The position numbers were made by a program, and so were the translations under genes. Below are positions 24,470 to 34,812 of a stretch of DNA of 64,000 nucleotides, piece by piece. The DNA comes from Bimuria novae-zelandiae CBS 107.79 (taxonomy: Eukaryota; Ascomycota; Dothideomycetes; Pleosporales; Didymosphaeriaceae), in contig ML976706.1 in assembly GCA_010015655.1 (NCBI GenBank), forward strand, positions 9,529 through 73,528. Direction: 5' to 3'. Under the pieces are notes generated by a model, which was given only the letters and a program-made list of their open reading frames with translations, had not been told where the DNA came from and searched no databases. Positions within the stretch are counted from its first letter, which is position 1. Every line of letters starts with the position of its first letter.

Positions 24470-25560
24470 ATGCCGCAGGATTTAAAGAGACCTACTAGGC
24501 ACTACCTATAGTAATTACTTATCTAGGCTATTGTAGATCGCGTTAACGATAGGAAAAATAATAAAGCTATCTATAAAGAGCTCGGCGTCGACCTAAAAAT
24601 AGTACGCAAATACAGGCTTAACCTAAAGGCCTTTAGTAAGCTAATTAGGCTAAGATACGTACGTTGTGGCAGGCTACCTTTGCTTAAGTAATGCTATAGA
24701 GACGCGCTGCTTAAGATGCTGCGTAGCAAGCTAATATCTTATATAGATAAGATGCAGGACTTCTTATATAATAAGTACGACGTCGAGGTATTTCTTACAA
24801 CTCTAGACAGAGAGCTTAAAGCTATGCGATAGAGTAAGAAGGTAGTCTTAAAGGTAGCTAGAGAGCGTTATAAAGGTCTCTATTAAGCCTTTTAAGCGCG
24901 TTACTAGTAAATCTATTAACCTAATTAGATTATCTATCTTAATAAGAGCGCTTACAACGAGCGTATAGGGGATTAAAAGTATAGCTAGAGTAAAGTTAAT
25001 ACAGCCTGCCACGTTAGCTACTTAGCTAAGCGCTTAGAGAGGTGGAGCTTACTACTAGCTATAGACGTTAATAGATACCTCGCCTACCTAATTTTTTAGG
25101 GAGCGATTACTGCGGAGCTAATAGAGAACTTTGTTGCTAATTAAGTACTCCCACACTACAGTCCTTGGCTAGGAAAACGCTTAGTAATAGTCCTTGATAA
25201 CGCGTCTATTTATTAATTAGTGAGGCTGGCTAATATATGCGCAGAGGCAGGCGTGATTATAGAGTTTCTACCTCCTTACTTACCTGATATAAATCTAATC
25301 GAGCAGACCTTTAAGGCGTTAAAGACCTAGATCTAGTGGTATTACTAGGGCGCTAAGGCGTACGATAAATTTAAGTATTTTTTAAAGGAAGCTATATTAA
25401 GTGTATACTATAGAAGCTTTATAGGTAACTTCTTTAGGTACTATAGATAGGCGCTATAGAGGTATTATACTATAGTTAATAGTATATATTTAGTATTTGC
25501 CGGAGTGGTTTTATACTATTATTAGTAGTACATAGTTGGATATATTCTGTTAGAGTTAGT
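24470..25560 (+). pseudogene. Tc1/IS630-type DDE transposase, RIP-mutated
   Basis: Translation shows LVIVLDNASIY and, about 30 residues on, VIIEFLPPYLPDINLIEQTF, FKALKT and YDKFKYFLKEAI. These match the DN and D-x-N-P-I-E catalytic blocks of DDE_3 transposases. Upstream is a possible HTH region (YKELGVDLKIVRKY). Stops occur at expected Trp and Gln positions (for example LKT*I*WYY), the pattern left by RIP. It is inactive. Confidence 0.75.
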
Positions 25561-25852
25561 TTTAGAGATTAGAAATCTAGCACCTGCCATAATATAAATA
25601 TAGTAATCTTATAGTAGTGTAAGGGTAATCTAAGGCTGCTAAATTAATTGCTATTATCTATTTTAGTGTAGCTAGCGTGGTGGTAGAGTTGCAGAGGGTA
25701 AGGCGTACGGTGAGCAGACAAGGCGAGAAAGTTAGTGTTTGATTATACGAACAAGATAATCATATCGGGCGATATCTATAGGATATGGCCCGTGCCCTAC
25801 GCGTCGAAAATAACACCTCTACGCCCTCTGCTCGATCACCTCTACACGATCA

Positions 25853-27560
25853 CCTCTACACGATCGTCTCTCCGCCCTCTGCCTGAGTAGCTCTCAGCTG
25901 CTGTTTCTGCTCATTATCTTGCCGCTGTAGCTCCCTACATGCCTCTCGATCACTCTCTGAAAGTCCAGGATACTGGAGTTGCCACCGAAATGCCATTTTA
26001 CGGAGTCGCAGAAGCAGTGCGATTGGCAGCTCAAAATCATCTCTCCAAATCTCGTACGGCATGCCTGTATCGGATCCATCCATCAACATGTTCAGATCGA
26101 TCCGCCTGGCCTTAACAACCCTTCTAAATACTATCCTAATCTCTAGCACCTCTGCAGCCATTGCCTAATCCATCCACCAGTCAAAGAAGTGCCAAGTCTA
26201 ATATAAAAGCTCCATGTTGTTCTCGTACGTCAGATCTCTCCATGTTAGATCTTTCCACGCTGGCGCTGGCACGCTGGGAGCACTCGCAGAGCTAACAGCG
26301 GGCGCTGCAGGTATAGGTGCCTGCCGTGCAAGTAGCTAACTTTGTGCTAACTAACTAACAGATAGCGCGCTGGCAGCAATCGCGCTTATAAAGCTATCCG
26401 CTGTAAACATAGACATAGACGCCAAGCCCTGTTGCGCCTTCTCCTTTGCCTTCTCTTTCGCCTTCAGGTCCCTCACTGTACGCAGAGCAAGGCGTACAGT
26501 ATCGTCTGGCACGTTGACGCTGCACCTCTCGAGGCTGATGTTGCGCGCCCACATGGCCACAATATTACTGCTCACTGGGAAATGGTTCTCAAATCGATTA
26601 GGCTGGCCAGGCGTACGCTGGACCCAGCAGACGTACGGGTAGTTGCCACAGTGGGTATCCTGGCACCTCCACTTATCGCGGATAGCTATTGAAGGTCCCT
26701 CAGCGATAGCATGGCTAGCAAGGATCTCTGGCAGCTCTTGTAGCTGCCTTTGTATTGCAGTAAGTCGAACCTGGCCCTGGGAGCTAGACGAGCCTCTGCT
26801 ACGTTGTTAGCCTATAGGACTAATTACCTTTATAGACTTAGTAGCAAGCGTCGCGTTAAAGTTAAGATATATTATATTAATTAAGAACTCCCTTAAGTGC
26901 TACGCGTGCTTTATAATATAGATAAAGCTAGTAGCGTCTTTACGCTTAAGTAATTACTGTAGCTTCTACCTCTTTAAGGTCTTTTGCCTGTACGCGTAGC
27001 TAGAAACGTCCCTAATTATTACTTTTTATAGTAAAGTTATCTTTATAGCTAAGTCTTAAGTAACTTTATCTACCTATATCTAAAGCTAACCGGCGTAGTA
27101 GTGCTCCGGGATAAACTCTGTATCGAATCTTGGCTTATAGAGCTCCTTTTTAGGACCTACAAAGGCCTGCCAGCGGCAAGTAACATACGGCGACTCTGCT
27201 TCGGATACCCTAGTAGCTGATTTTGGCTCATCTTCCTGAGTTTCTCCCTGCGTAGGGTTGCTAATTAGATTAGATATACATCCGCTAGGCGGGTCACTAG
27301 GCAGGTTACTAGGTAGATTACTAAATAATACAATTACTGGCAATGGCTGCGCAGACAGAGGCTCGATATCCTAATTAAGGCCAACTAGATCAGATACAGC
27401 GTTGCCTTTCGCCGGAGGAGGAGCCTTCTTAGATACTTTTCTCCGTGACTTGGCACCTTTAGCAGCTGCTGCAGGCGCCCGGCGCGCACGTTTTGAAGGA
27501 TTTTAACCCCCGTTAAATGGCTGGGTAGCTGTACGCTTACGTTAACTACGCGGCAGCATA
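25853..27560 (-). pseudogene. Accessory gene of the nested DDE element (unknown, zinc-binding-like)
   Basis: The minus strand reads as one long decaying protein of roughly 550 residues interrupted by few stops. Its N-terminus is basic and Pro/Lys-rich (RKVSKKAPPPAK). There is a segment WQAFVGPKKELYKPRFDTEF. The centre carries DKWRCQDTHCGNYPYVCW, followed by a His (ENHFPVSSNIVAMW), a plausible C-x4-C-x6-C...H zinc knuckle. A Lys/Glu-rich coiled coil follows (LKAKEKAKEKAQQG), and the C-terminus runs from MAAEVLEIRIVFRR to about 25856. RIP-type decay is concentrated at 26800-27090. Function is unknown; a DNA-binding partner of the transposase is an inference from position only. Confidence 0.55.
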
Positions 27561-30204
27561 ATATAGGTATTAATATAGAGTGAATGTTCGCTGTAATTAT
27601 TGTTTTACTAACAAATTGGGTGATAGAAAATATTTTCCGGGAAGCTGGGGCCACTTCGGCTGCCCGAAGTGGGGCGGGACGGTATTTCGGAGAGCACCGA
27701 TATAGTAAAATTACTTTAAGTATTAATATATAGACTTCTCCTAATTCTTACTCCTTCTTAGGTGTTATAGCTTATTTTTTTAGTATATTATAATAAAATT
27801 TTAGGCCTTTACTTTAGCGTCTTAGCAACTTAAAAATTAATAATCTATACTAATATTTTTTTTTATAAATATTAATTATTAGTATAAGAACTTACTTTTT
27901 AGCTTTAATAATTTTTTTAGTAACTATATAGGCAAGAATAAAGCGCTAAAAATTATTAAAGTACTTATAAACTATAAAATTATATTAAAAATTTATTATT
28001 TTATTACTAATAACCTGTTAAATAATAATGCAGAAACTATCGCGACTTTAGCTAAGAAGCTTTATATACCTTTTACTACTTTTTACTAAATTTACTATGC
28101 TAGCTACATAATCTAGATTATTATTAAGGGAGTTATATATAGTAAAGAAATCTTTACCTTTAAGAAAGCTCTTACTTAAGCTACTTTAAATAAGTAATTT
28201 AAACTATACTAAAAGTAAAGCGTTATTAGTAAGCTATAGAATTTTATTAATATAGTGCTATTATCTTATAAATAACGTAAACCCTTTATAACTTTTTAGG
28301 CTTTACTTTTTACTAATAACTGTCGCTAGAGCTTTAGCACCCTTAACTTTATATAAAATAATAAAATACGCTAGTGTAGCGTTTATTATATACTTTTATA
28401 CTACCTTAAGTTAAAGGAGCCTATTAATAAGTTTATACGTAAATAGTAAACTATTAGCGCTAACACCTATACTAATATAATACCCCTTTATAAAATAATT
28501 AGTAAAAAGAAGTAGAATAATATTAATTAGCTTATAAAATTTCTTTACTCCTTCTATAGCATAATAAAGAGGCTTAAAGGCGATGGCGAGTATAGCTTAC
28601 TCTAAATAATTATTATAAACCTCTAGTACTTATACACGGAGATATTAAAAATAAGGGATAAACTTACTAGTAAAAAATAATAATTATTATCTTAAATACG
28701 GCATCTCCTTTAGGATTAAGAAGCTTATATTATATTAAAAGAAGATTATTATAGACCTACCTATATTATATTATACTATTATAACTATTTTTAACCCTTA
28801 ATTACGCTTTATTTAGTTTAAATACTACTAGAGAAAGCACCCTTTATAGTATAAAAAAGCTAAGACTTTAATAAGGGCTATTATTTAAAAATATATTAAC
28901 ATAGAGACTAAGACTAATAAGGAAAAGAAGTTATAATAGCTAGCTTAATATAAATTACCTAGTAGTAATTATTATAATAAAAGCTATAATCGTACTCTCT
29001 TTATTAATATAAGTCTCTTTATAGACTCTTATTTATACAAAAAATAGCGAAAGACGACAGAGCTTTAATAATATTATAATAGCTATATTAAAGACCTTTT
29101 TATAGCTAAGGAGGGTAGCCTACTATTTTAATTACCTTTTACTTAGTAGCTTAAAGTTAGTTGTAACTTATATCCTACGCTCTTTAAGATAGCCCTTAAT
29201 TTCTTTTATATTCCCTCTACAAGCTATAACTATAAGAGAGCCTTTGGTAAAGGTAGGTAAATAGTTATAATTAATAAAAATACCTTTAGAGTTGCTATAA
29301 TTAAAGCTCTTTAGCTTTAAAAGAACTAATTACGTTATTATACTATAAAAAGTAAATTAATAACGCTAGTAGACTATATTTAGGGGAAAAGTTTATTTAG
29401 TATATTATAACTTCTTATAAAACGTATAAATATATAAGAATTATAAAACGTACCTGTTACGTTACGTAGTTAATAATTAATTCACTGTTTACGTACGAAC
29501 GTACTAACAAAGTGAGAAGTTATGGTCAGACCTCAAGCCCAAACGTAACGTACTACGTACGGTTGACCACGTTGCCTGGGAACCTTCACCACCCTTTGGG
29601 CTATGCTACTCAGCTTGCCTGTTGCAACCTCGCAGGAGCGACATCTACCGTTCCAGTTCTCAGGAGGCCTAGGATTCCAACCCCACAGCGTCGGGATTGC
29701 CATGTCTGCCTTGGCCTCGCAGGAATCGTCTTGCAAGTTCTTGTGTACCCTAGCTTGCAAGAACGATGGGGAACGATGCGGGTGTGGAGAGCAGCACTTT
29801 GCCTATTTCCTATCGTTTACTTCATCGCACCATTCTGTGCTCTCGTCCCTGGGCTTAAGAAAGATATGAACAGAACGACCTCTAGTGCATACCTCGTGGT
29901 TGAATGGGTTCCGTTGCTGAGTGTTCTTCTTCTCTTTGCCGCCGGTCGGACCGGAGTCGTGCCCGCGACAAGTCTGTTGATAAATGACTGCACGCCGCAC
30001 CCCAGTGTGCGCGGGATTATCCATACAACAGGCGTAATTTGTAGCAACCTTAGCAGATCAGTCTTCCCTCCGCTAGCGCTAGCGGTGATGGGGTTTGGCT
30101 TGCGAATTGGTGTTGTAGGGCTAGGTTTTTGGTTTGTAGTGGTATTAGCAGTGTTAGGCATCCTCGCAAGTCTTACAGTTCGTGCAGGCACAAACGGAGA
30201 ATAG

Positions 30205-30531
30205 ATTGTAAGACTCCAGCTCCAGGGCTCTAGAGGACCACATCACATGACTGCTCTGTAGTCATGACTAATGCATCCGATTTTACTTTCGAGCTCAGAT
30301 CGCACCCTTATACCTACCCAAAATAATATACTTATTCATGAGACCCAAAACTAGCGCACACTTGCTTACACGCTTACACAGATATATGTTGCGAGACCCC
30401 GGGTGCCGGTAGGACTGAGTCGCGTAGGGCCCAAGCTCGGCGATACGTGTTAGCAACCTCGAATCTCTACCTCCGCGCTCGCGGCGCAATCGACCCTCAC
30501 TTACTGAACACCACACGCCTACCCGCCCACC
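30205..30531. other. Intergenic region
   Basis: Lies between the broken MFS gene and SPC3. It holds the SPC3 promoter; nothing else is recognised. Confidence 0.5.
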
Positions 30532-31416
30532 ATGCATTCGACGCTGGTGCGAATACAGAATGTCTTTGGTTTCTTTACGACGGTAGCTTTCTCTGTCGCG
30601 GCAGTTATTGCGCTGTCAACTTTTATTCACCCGCAGACGCCCCAGGCGAGCGTTGCGTTAAGAAATGTGCAGGTGTAAGTATGAAAGCATTCGACTAGAT
30701 TGCACGGACAAGTTCTAATCGTGTGCAGGGTGAGAGGAAGACCGCACTACTACTCGTATAAGAAGGAGGAGTATGCGCACATCAAGTTCGATCTGGACAC
30801 AGGTACGTTTGCTCTCGGAGCTCTACCTCGTTGTTTCATGCACAAGATGCCTTTGTTGACAATTGCGCTGATTCTTCCAGACTTATCCACACTGTTCAAC
30901 TGGAACACCAAACAAGTCTTCCTCTACCTCAAAGCCGTCTACCCCTCCACCAAACCCTTCGAGCCCGCCTCCGAAGCCATCATCTGGGACGCCATCCTCC
31001 CCGGCGCGGCTGCCCCCTGGCACCAAAACCACTACATCCACCCGACGCCAAAGGGCACGAAGAAGCCGAAAAATTCCAAGACCAATCAGGCAAAATCGCA
31101 TATGCCGGCCGGCATCATCAAGCTGGACAGTCAGCGGCCGAAGTACCAGATTACAGATATCAGCGGGAAGCTGCAAAACAGGACGAACGTGCACCTGGAG
31201 CTGGGCTGGAATGTGCAGCCATGGGTGGGCGCGTTGTTGTGGGAGAACTGGAAAGATTATGGGATGTGGAAGGGTTTGAAAGGTGGGAAAAGTGAGGTGT
31301 TCACGTTCCCGGCAATCGGAGCCAAAGCCCCGAAGAAGGAGAAGTTGGATGTGGAGAAGGGCAAGGAGGGTCATCGACTTATGGCGGGGCAAGAACAGCC
31401 CAGGAAGAACAACTAG
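30532..31416 (+). CDS. SPC3: Signal peptidase complex subunit 3
   Basis: ER-membrane subunit (Spc22/23 homologue) of signal peptidase, needed for cleavage of signal peptides. Exons 30532-30674, 30729-30802 and 30881-31416 give 250 residues; introns are 54 and 78 nt and in frame. The N-terminal anchor (FGFFTTVAFSVAAVIALSTF) is followed by a lumenal domain with the conserved KKEEYAHIKFDLD, DLSTLFNWNTKQVFLYL and TNVHLELGWNVQPWVG blocks. An extra lysine-rich loop (about residues 125-150) and a basic C-tail lengthen it relative to yeast, as in other filamentous fungi. The gene is intact. Confidence 0.95.
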
Positions 31417-32187
31417 GTTGGAGGGTGAAACGCTGTGAATATCTGATGACTAGGTGAGCGGCGTGCTCTTTGAACGAGGTCACGAGCGCTGATTGATCTA
31501 GATGAGATACCTATTCCAATGCACTTTTCGTCCAAACAGCGGACCTGACCGTGACTTGGTGTGACCTCCGCGGCGCTCGTCCGCGTTTAGAAGGACACTG
31601 CTCTAAGATATACTTCAACCAAAGCGCACCTCGCTGGCACACTCATGCAGATGTTTCAAGCCATGATACAGGCGTTTCCGCACCCGCTGTCCGTTAGTAC
31701 GTAATCACCTTCACCACCGCCACGCGCTTCCCTCTCCTCTGGCGTCACTACCATCACCAGCATAAACCTTACATTCGATTTCAAATCCATCATGACAGAA
31801 TGCCGCATGAATGCTCTTTCTGCCAAACTGTCATCAGAACTTGGCTCTGCTGTAGATTGGTGGTCCAACCTGTCGGTACTCGCGGCTCATGCACTGGGCG
31901 TTTCACCCACAGGGTACCCATCTTCGCGTTGCCGGAGAATATTCACAATGCGACACCGTATGCGGCGCTCGAAGCAGCAACGTAGTCATCGACGCGTATG
32001 CGTTCTACAGCATTATAAGCTCGTCGTTGAGCCTCATCCAGGCGGCATCCTCTGCGAGGCAGCACTTCCCATTGCCCTTTTCACTTCTGTTCCCTCTGTG
32101 AGGAAGATCCTTTTTCCCGTCAGTTTCAACACTGACTTTTTTTTTTAATCTCTCCTTGCTTAACAGATTACCTTTAACCTCACCATC
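31417..32187. other. Intergenic region
   Basis: Short open frames on both strands have no motif. A T-tract (32138-32146) and a CT-rich leader lie just upstream of the PEBP-like start. Confidence 0.5.
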
Positions 32188-33323
32188 ATGCATTTCTCCT
32201 CCTCCTCCTTCCTCGTCGTCGCCGCGGCAGCCACCGCACACGCCCAAAAGACCTTCACACCCTCCGGCTTCACGCCCGCCGCCTCCACCCAGCTCGACGT
32301 CCTGTTCAACTCCACCGCCGTCTCTACCCCGGGTGAACTCCTCTCCAAAGCCGCCACAGCCGCCCAGCCCCAACTCGCGCTCGCCTCCTCCGCGGTTTCC
32401 CCACAAGACACCTACGTCTTCGTCATGCTCGACCTCGACGTCCCACCCCAGGGCGCAGACACGACCCGCCGCGTCCTCCTGCACGCCATGAACACGGGCT
32501 TCAAAGCAACACAGCAGTCCGTCGCTGGCGGCGCCGTCCTGCTCGCGTCCTCTGACAAAGGGCCTGCGAAGTACATCGGGCCCGGCCCGCCGGCGACGGA
32601 TACCATCCCCCATCGGTACACGCAGTTGCTGTTTAAGCAGCCGGCTAGCTTGCAGGTTAGCGCGGATGCGTTTGCAGATACGCAGGCGCGGTTTGATTTC
32701 GACGTCAAGGCTTTTGCGAAGGAGATGGGGTTGGGGGAGCCGGTTGCGGGAAACTTTTTCATGGTGGATGGGAGGGTGAGCGCGGCGGCGGCGCCGAGTG
32801 GGACGAGGGGTGCGGGTGAGGCGATGCCGACGGGGGAGATGAACGGGAATGGGATGGGAGGGATGAAGGGGAATGGGATGGGAGGGATGAAGGGGAATGG
32901 GATGGGAGGGATGAAGGGGAATGAGACGGGAGGGATGGGAGGGATGAAGGGGAATGGGATGGGAGGGATGAAGGGGAATGGGANNNNNNNNNNNNNNNNN
33001 NNNNNNNNNNNNNNNNNNNNNNNNNNNNNNNNNNNNNNNNNNNNNNNNNNNNNNNNNNNNNNNNNNNNNNNNNNNNNNNNNNNNNNNNNNNNNNNNNNNN
33101 NNNNNNNNNNNNNNNNNNNNNNNNNNNNNNNNNNNNNNNNNNNNNNGGGACGGGGGGGATGAAGGGGAATGGGACGGGTCCGGGTAAGTCTTGACTACAT
33201 ATCAGTTTGTGTGGGTTTTGCTAATTGCGAACAGAGTTCCAAGGGAAGGCTGCGGCTGGGGGGATGCCGTGGGGGATCGCAGGGTTACTGGGTGTTAGTG
33301 GACTTGCGTTTATGGCATTGTAG
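32188..33323 (+). CDS. Secreted PEBP-like protein with Gly/Met/Lys repeats and GPI-like tail
   Basis: A signal peptide (residues 1-20, MHFSSSSFLVVAAAATAHAQ) precedes a phosphatidylethanolamine-binding-protein fold. The ligand-pocket motifs are visible: VMLDLDVPPQ, and YIGPGPP...HRYTQLLF. After about residue 215 comes a repeat of GNGMGGMK units, interrupted by an assembly gap (32984-33146). A GT-AG intron at 33184-33234 leads to a last exon (33235-33323) encoding GGMPWGIAGLLGVSGLAFMAL, a hydrophobic end resembling a GPI signal. The reading frames on the two sides of the gap disagree for the stated 163 Ns, so the gap length is only an estimate. Function is not known. Confidence 0.75.
32851..33174 (+). 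repeat. 24-bp coding minisatellite (GNGMGGMK)
   Basis: The unit GGGATGGGAGGGATGAAGGG plus GAAT repeats from 32851, with one copy altered to encode NETGGMG. It resumes after the gap as GTGGMKGN. The gap falls exactly in the array, as expected for a collapsed repeat. Confidence 0.85.
32984..33146. other. Assembly gap (163 N)
   Basis: A run of unknown bases inside the PEBP-like minisatellite. Its true length is unknown. Confidence 1.
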
Positions 33324-33543
33324 AGAGGGTATTTGCGTGGATGGGATGGGATGGCGTAGGGTGTTGTGGTGAATGGGAATATGGATGGGCACTGATATAA
33401 TTCAACAACGCTCAAAGAACAAATTCCGCGTCCTGTGCAAGCTCCGCCGTCAAAGCTGTGTGGCACACCATATCTCTGTCCAAAAGGAATTGCGGGGATC
33501 AGACAGAACTCCATCGACGCCAAAATCTGTCTGAGGCACGATA

Positions 33544-34553
33544 TTAGTTGCCCCCGTCTCCTGGCCTCTTCACACGCCCACCTCCGCCCGGCCTGTTTAC
33601 ATACCCACCTCCGCCCGGCCTCTTCACATGCTCCCCTGTCCCCGGCCTCCTCACAAGCGCAAGCCACATATCCTCATCAAACACCACATTCTCCTTAAAC
33701 CGATGCCACACATTCCCCTTACAATTAAAAGCCCAGTCTTTCCACGCCGGGCCCAGGTAAAGCCACTCGCCCTGGTCCACCTCGTGCCCGAGCGCGTCCT
33801 CGAGCTCCGCGTGCAGTTCTTTGTGCCTCTTACACAAGTGCAGCATCATTGGGCAGAGTTTCCCTTCTGGGGAGGCAAAGCGGGCTTCTGCTTCGGGGGT
33901 GGAGTTGGTTCTGTGGGTTGGGTTGTTGTTAGTGTGTGCGTCTATGCGATGATGGCTGGTTGCCCTTCTTAGGGGAAATGTCCCTAAGAGAGTGTACATG
34001 GCAAAGTGCGGGGTGAAGAGAGGAGGTGTGCGACTCACCCATACGCTTCACCGTGCACCAGGCTCTCATCACAGCTCAACGTCGACATCCACGAGCCCGG
34101 GCGGCGACCCCGTATATACGTGCGGTCGAAATCCTCGTGCAACCCTACACGCTCCTTCTCGGGAGCTATCCAACTGCTCCACTTCGACCGGCGACGCCGC
34201 ACGACTGGCTCGTCGGGGATGCGTGGGGGCGAGGGGGAGATGGAGATGGTAGTGTCGGAATCGATGGTAATGCCCTTGCCAGTGTCCGTGTCCGTGTCTG
34301 GATCGTGCCGGCGGTTCAGCGAGTGCGTCTGTCGTGAAGTTGTGGTGGTGCTTTCGACGACTATGGGACGTTCGACGGCGACGAGGAAGACCAGGAGCAT
34401 GACGCCGCTGAAGGCGAGGAGGAATGCCATGAGCATTTTCCAGCGGCGGAGGGAGTGCCGCGGTGGGGCGGAGACAGAGACGGGTTCGGACATGAGGGCG
34501 CTGGGTGGGTGAGGTACCGTCTCGAGATGGGTTGTTGGGATGTCTGCCTTCAT
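33544..34553 (-). CDS. Type II single-pass membrane protein, unknown function
   Basis: Minus-strand exons 34553-34039 and 33910-33544 (128-nt GT-AG intron) give 293 residues. A cytosolic N-tail of about 38 residues precedes one TM (MLMAFLLAFSGVMLLVFLVAV). A Ser/Thr/Asp-rich stem follows, then a compact domain with LCPMMLHLCKRHKEL, DQGEWLYLGPAWKDWAF and WHRFKENVVFDEDMWLALV. The conserved-looking Trp and Cys residues suggest a folded lumenal or extracellular module. The last 27 residues are three RPGxGG(G) units. I do not recognise the family. Confidence 0.6.
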
Positions 34554-34812
34554 GTAGGAGTCTCACTTTGAATTCGACATGATGGTGTAGTAGGAATAGA
34601 GCAGTGAAATAGCAATGAGGATGGACTCGGACGCGTGGCCTTAAGTTGGTGGGTGGACTTCGATTGGGATAAGCTCTACGAGAACAGCATGGTACCGATC
34701 CAGTGCTGTGGAAATAGCTTAAAATTTGGTTGCGCGGTTCAAAAAAAAATTGTATCCACATCTATCATCTTGTAGCACACTCAAGGTCTAAATCATCTAG
34801 GCTTACACAGAT

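Larger units (their letters stand above)
24337..27690. mobile_element. Nested 3.35-kb DDE transposon with two opposed genes
   Basis: Terminal inverted repeats of about 24 bp begin CCGAAATACCGTCCCGCCCC at 24337 and mirror to 27690. The left half (24460-25560) holds a decayed Tc1/IS630-type DDE transposase on the plus strand. The right half holds a second, minus-strand gene. No clear target duplication was found; the flanks read GTCGTTT and AGAGCAC and may be RIP-altered. The element lies wholly inside the hAT element. Confidence 0.75.
23136..29574. mobile_element. hAT-superfamily DNA transposon, RIP-degraded, 6.4 kb with nested insertion
   Basis: The ends are perfect 13-bp inverted repeats, CAACGTGGTCAAC at 23136 and its complement GTTGACCACGTTG ending at 29574. 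They fit the hAT YARNG terminal rule. Identical 8-bp target duplications (CCTGGGAA) flank it at 23128-23135 and 29575-29582. Both subterminal regions are dense in ACGTA/CGTACG motifs, probable transposase-binding sites. The interior is extremely AT-rich with stops in every frame. No hAT transposase motif survives that I can read. It carries a second element at 24337-27690, so its own length is about 3.1 kb. Confidence 0.85.
22041..30204 (+). pseudogene. MFS transporter (ZIFL-like) split by a hAT transposon
   Basis: The 5' part lies at 22041-23135 and the 3' part at 29583-30204. Recognisable segments are LLILCL, RFADSLAAFSIH, an intron at 22240-22296, AYMFFQLRHF, GLVWGRLADH (motif A), an intron at 22620-22666, and LPLFANVGSVVGPLLGG. 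After the insertion come LWAMLLSLPVATSQ, GGLGFQPHSVGIAMS and LQVLVYPSLQERWG. Deleting the element and one 8-bp target copy rejoins SGHLG to TFTTLWAM in frame. Additional breaks exist: a missing base after LLILCL (about 22199), a frame change near 22950-22970, and a missing G near 29716. The fold is the 12-TM major facilitator type related to plant ZIFL/peptide-nitrate carriers. It is non-functional. Confidence 0.85.
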
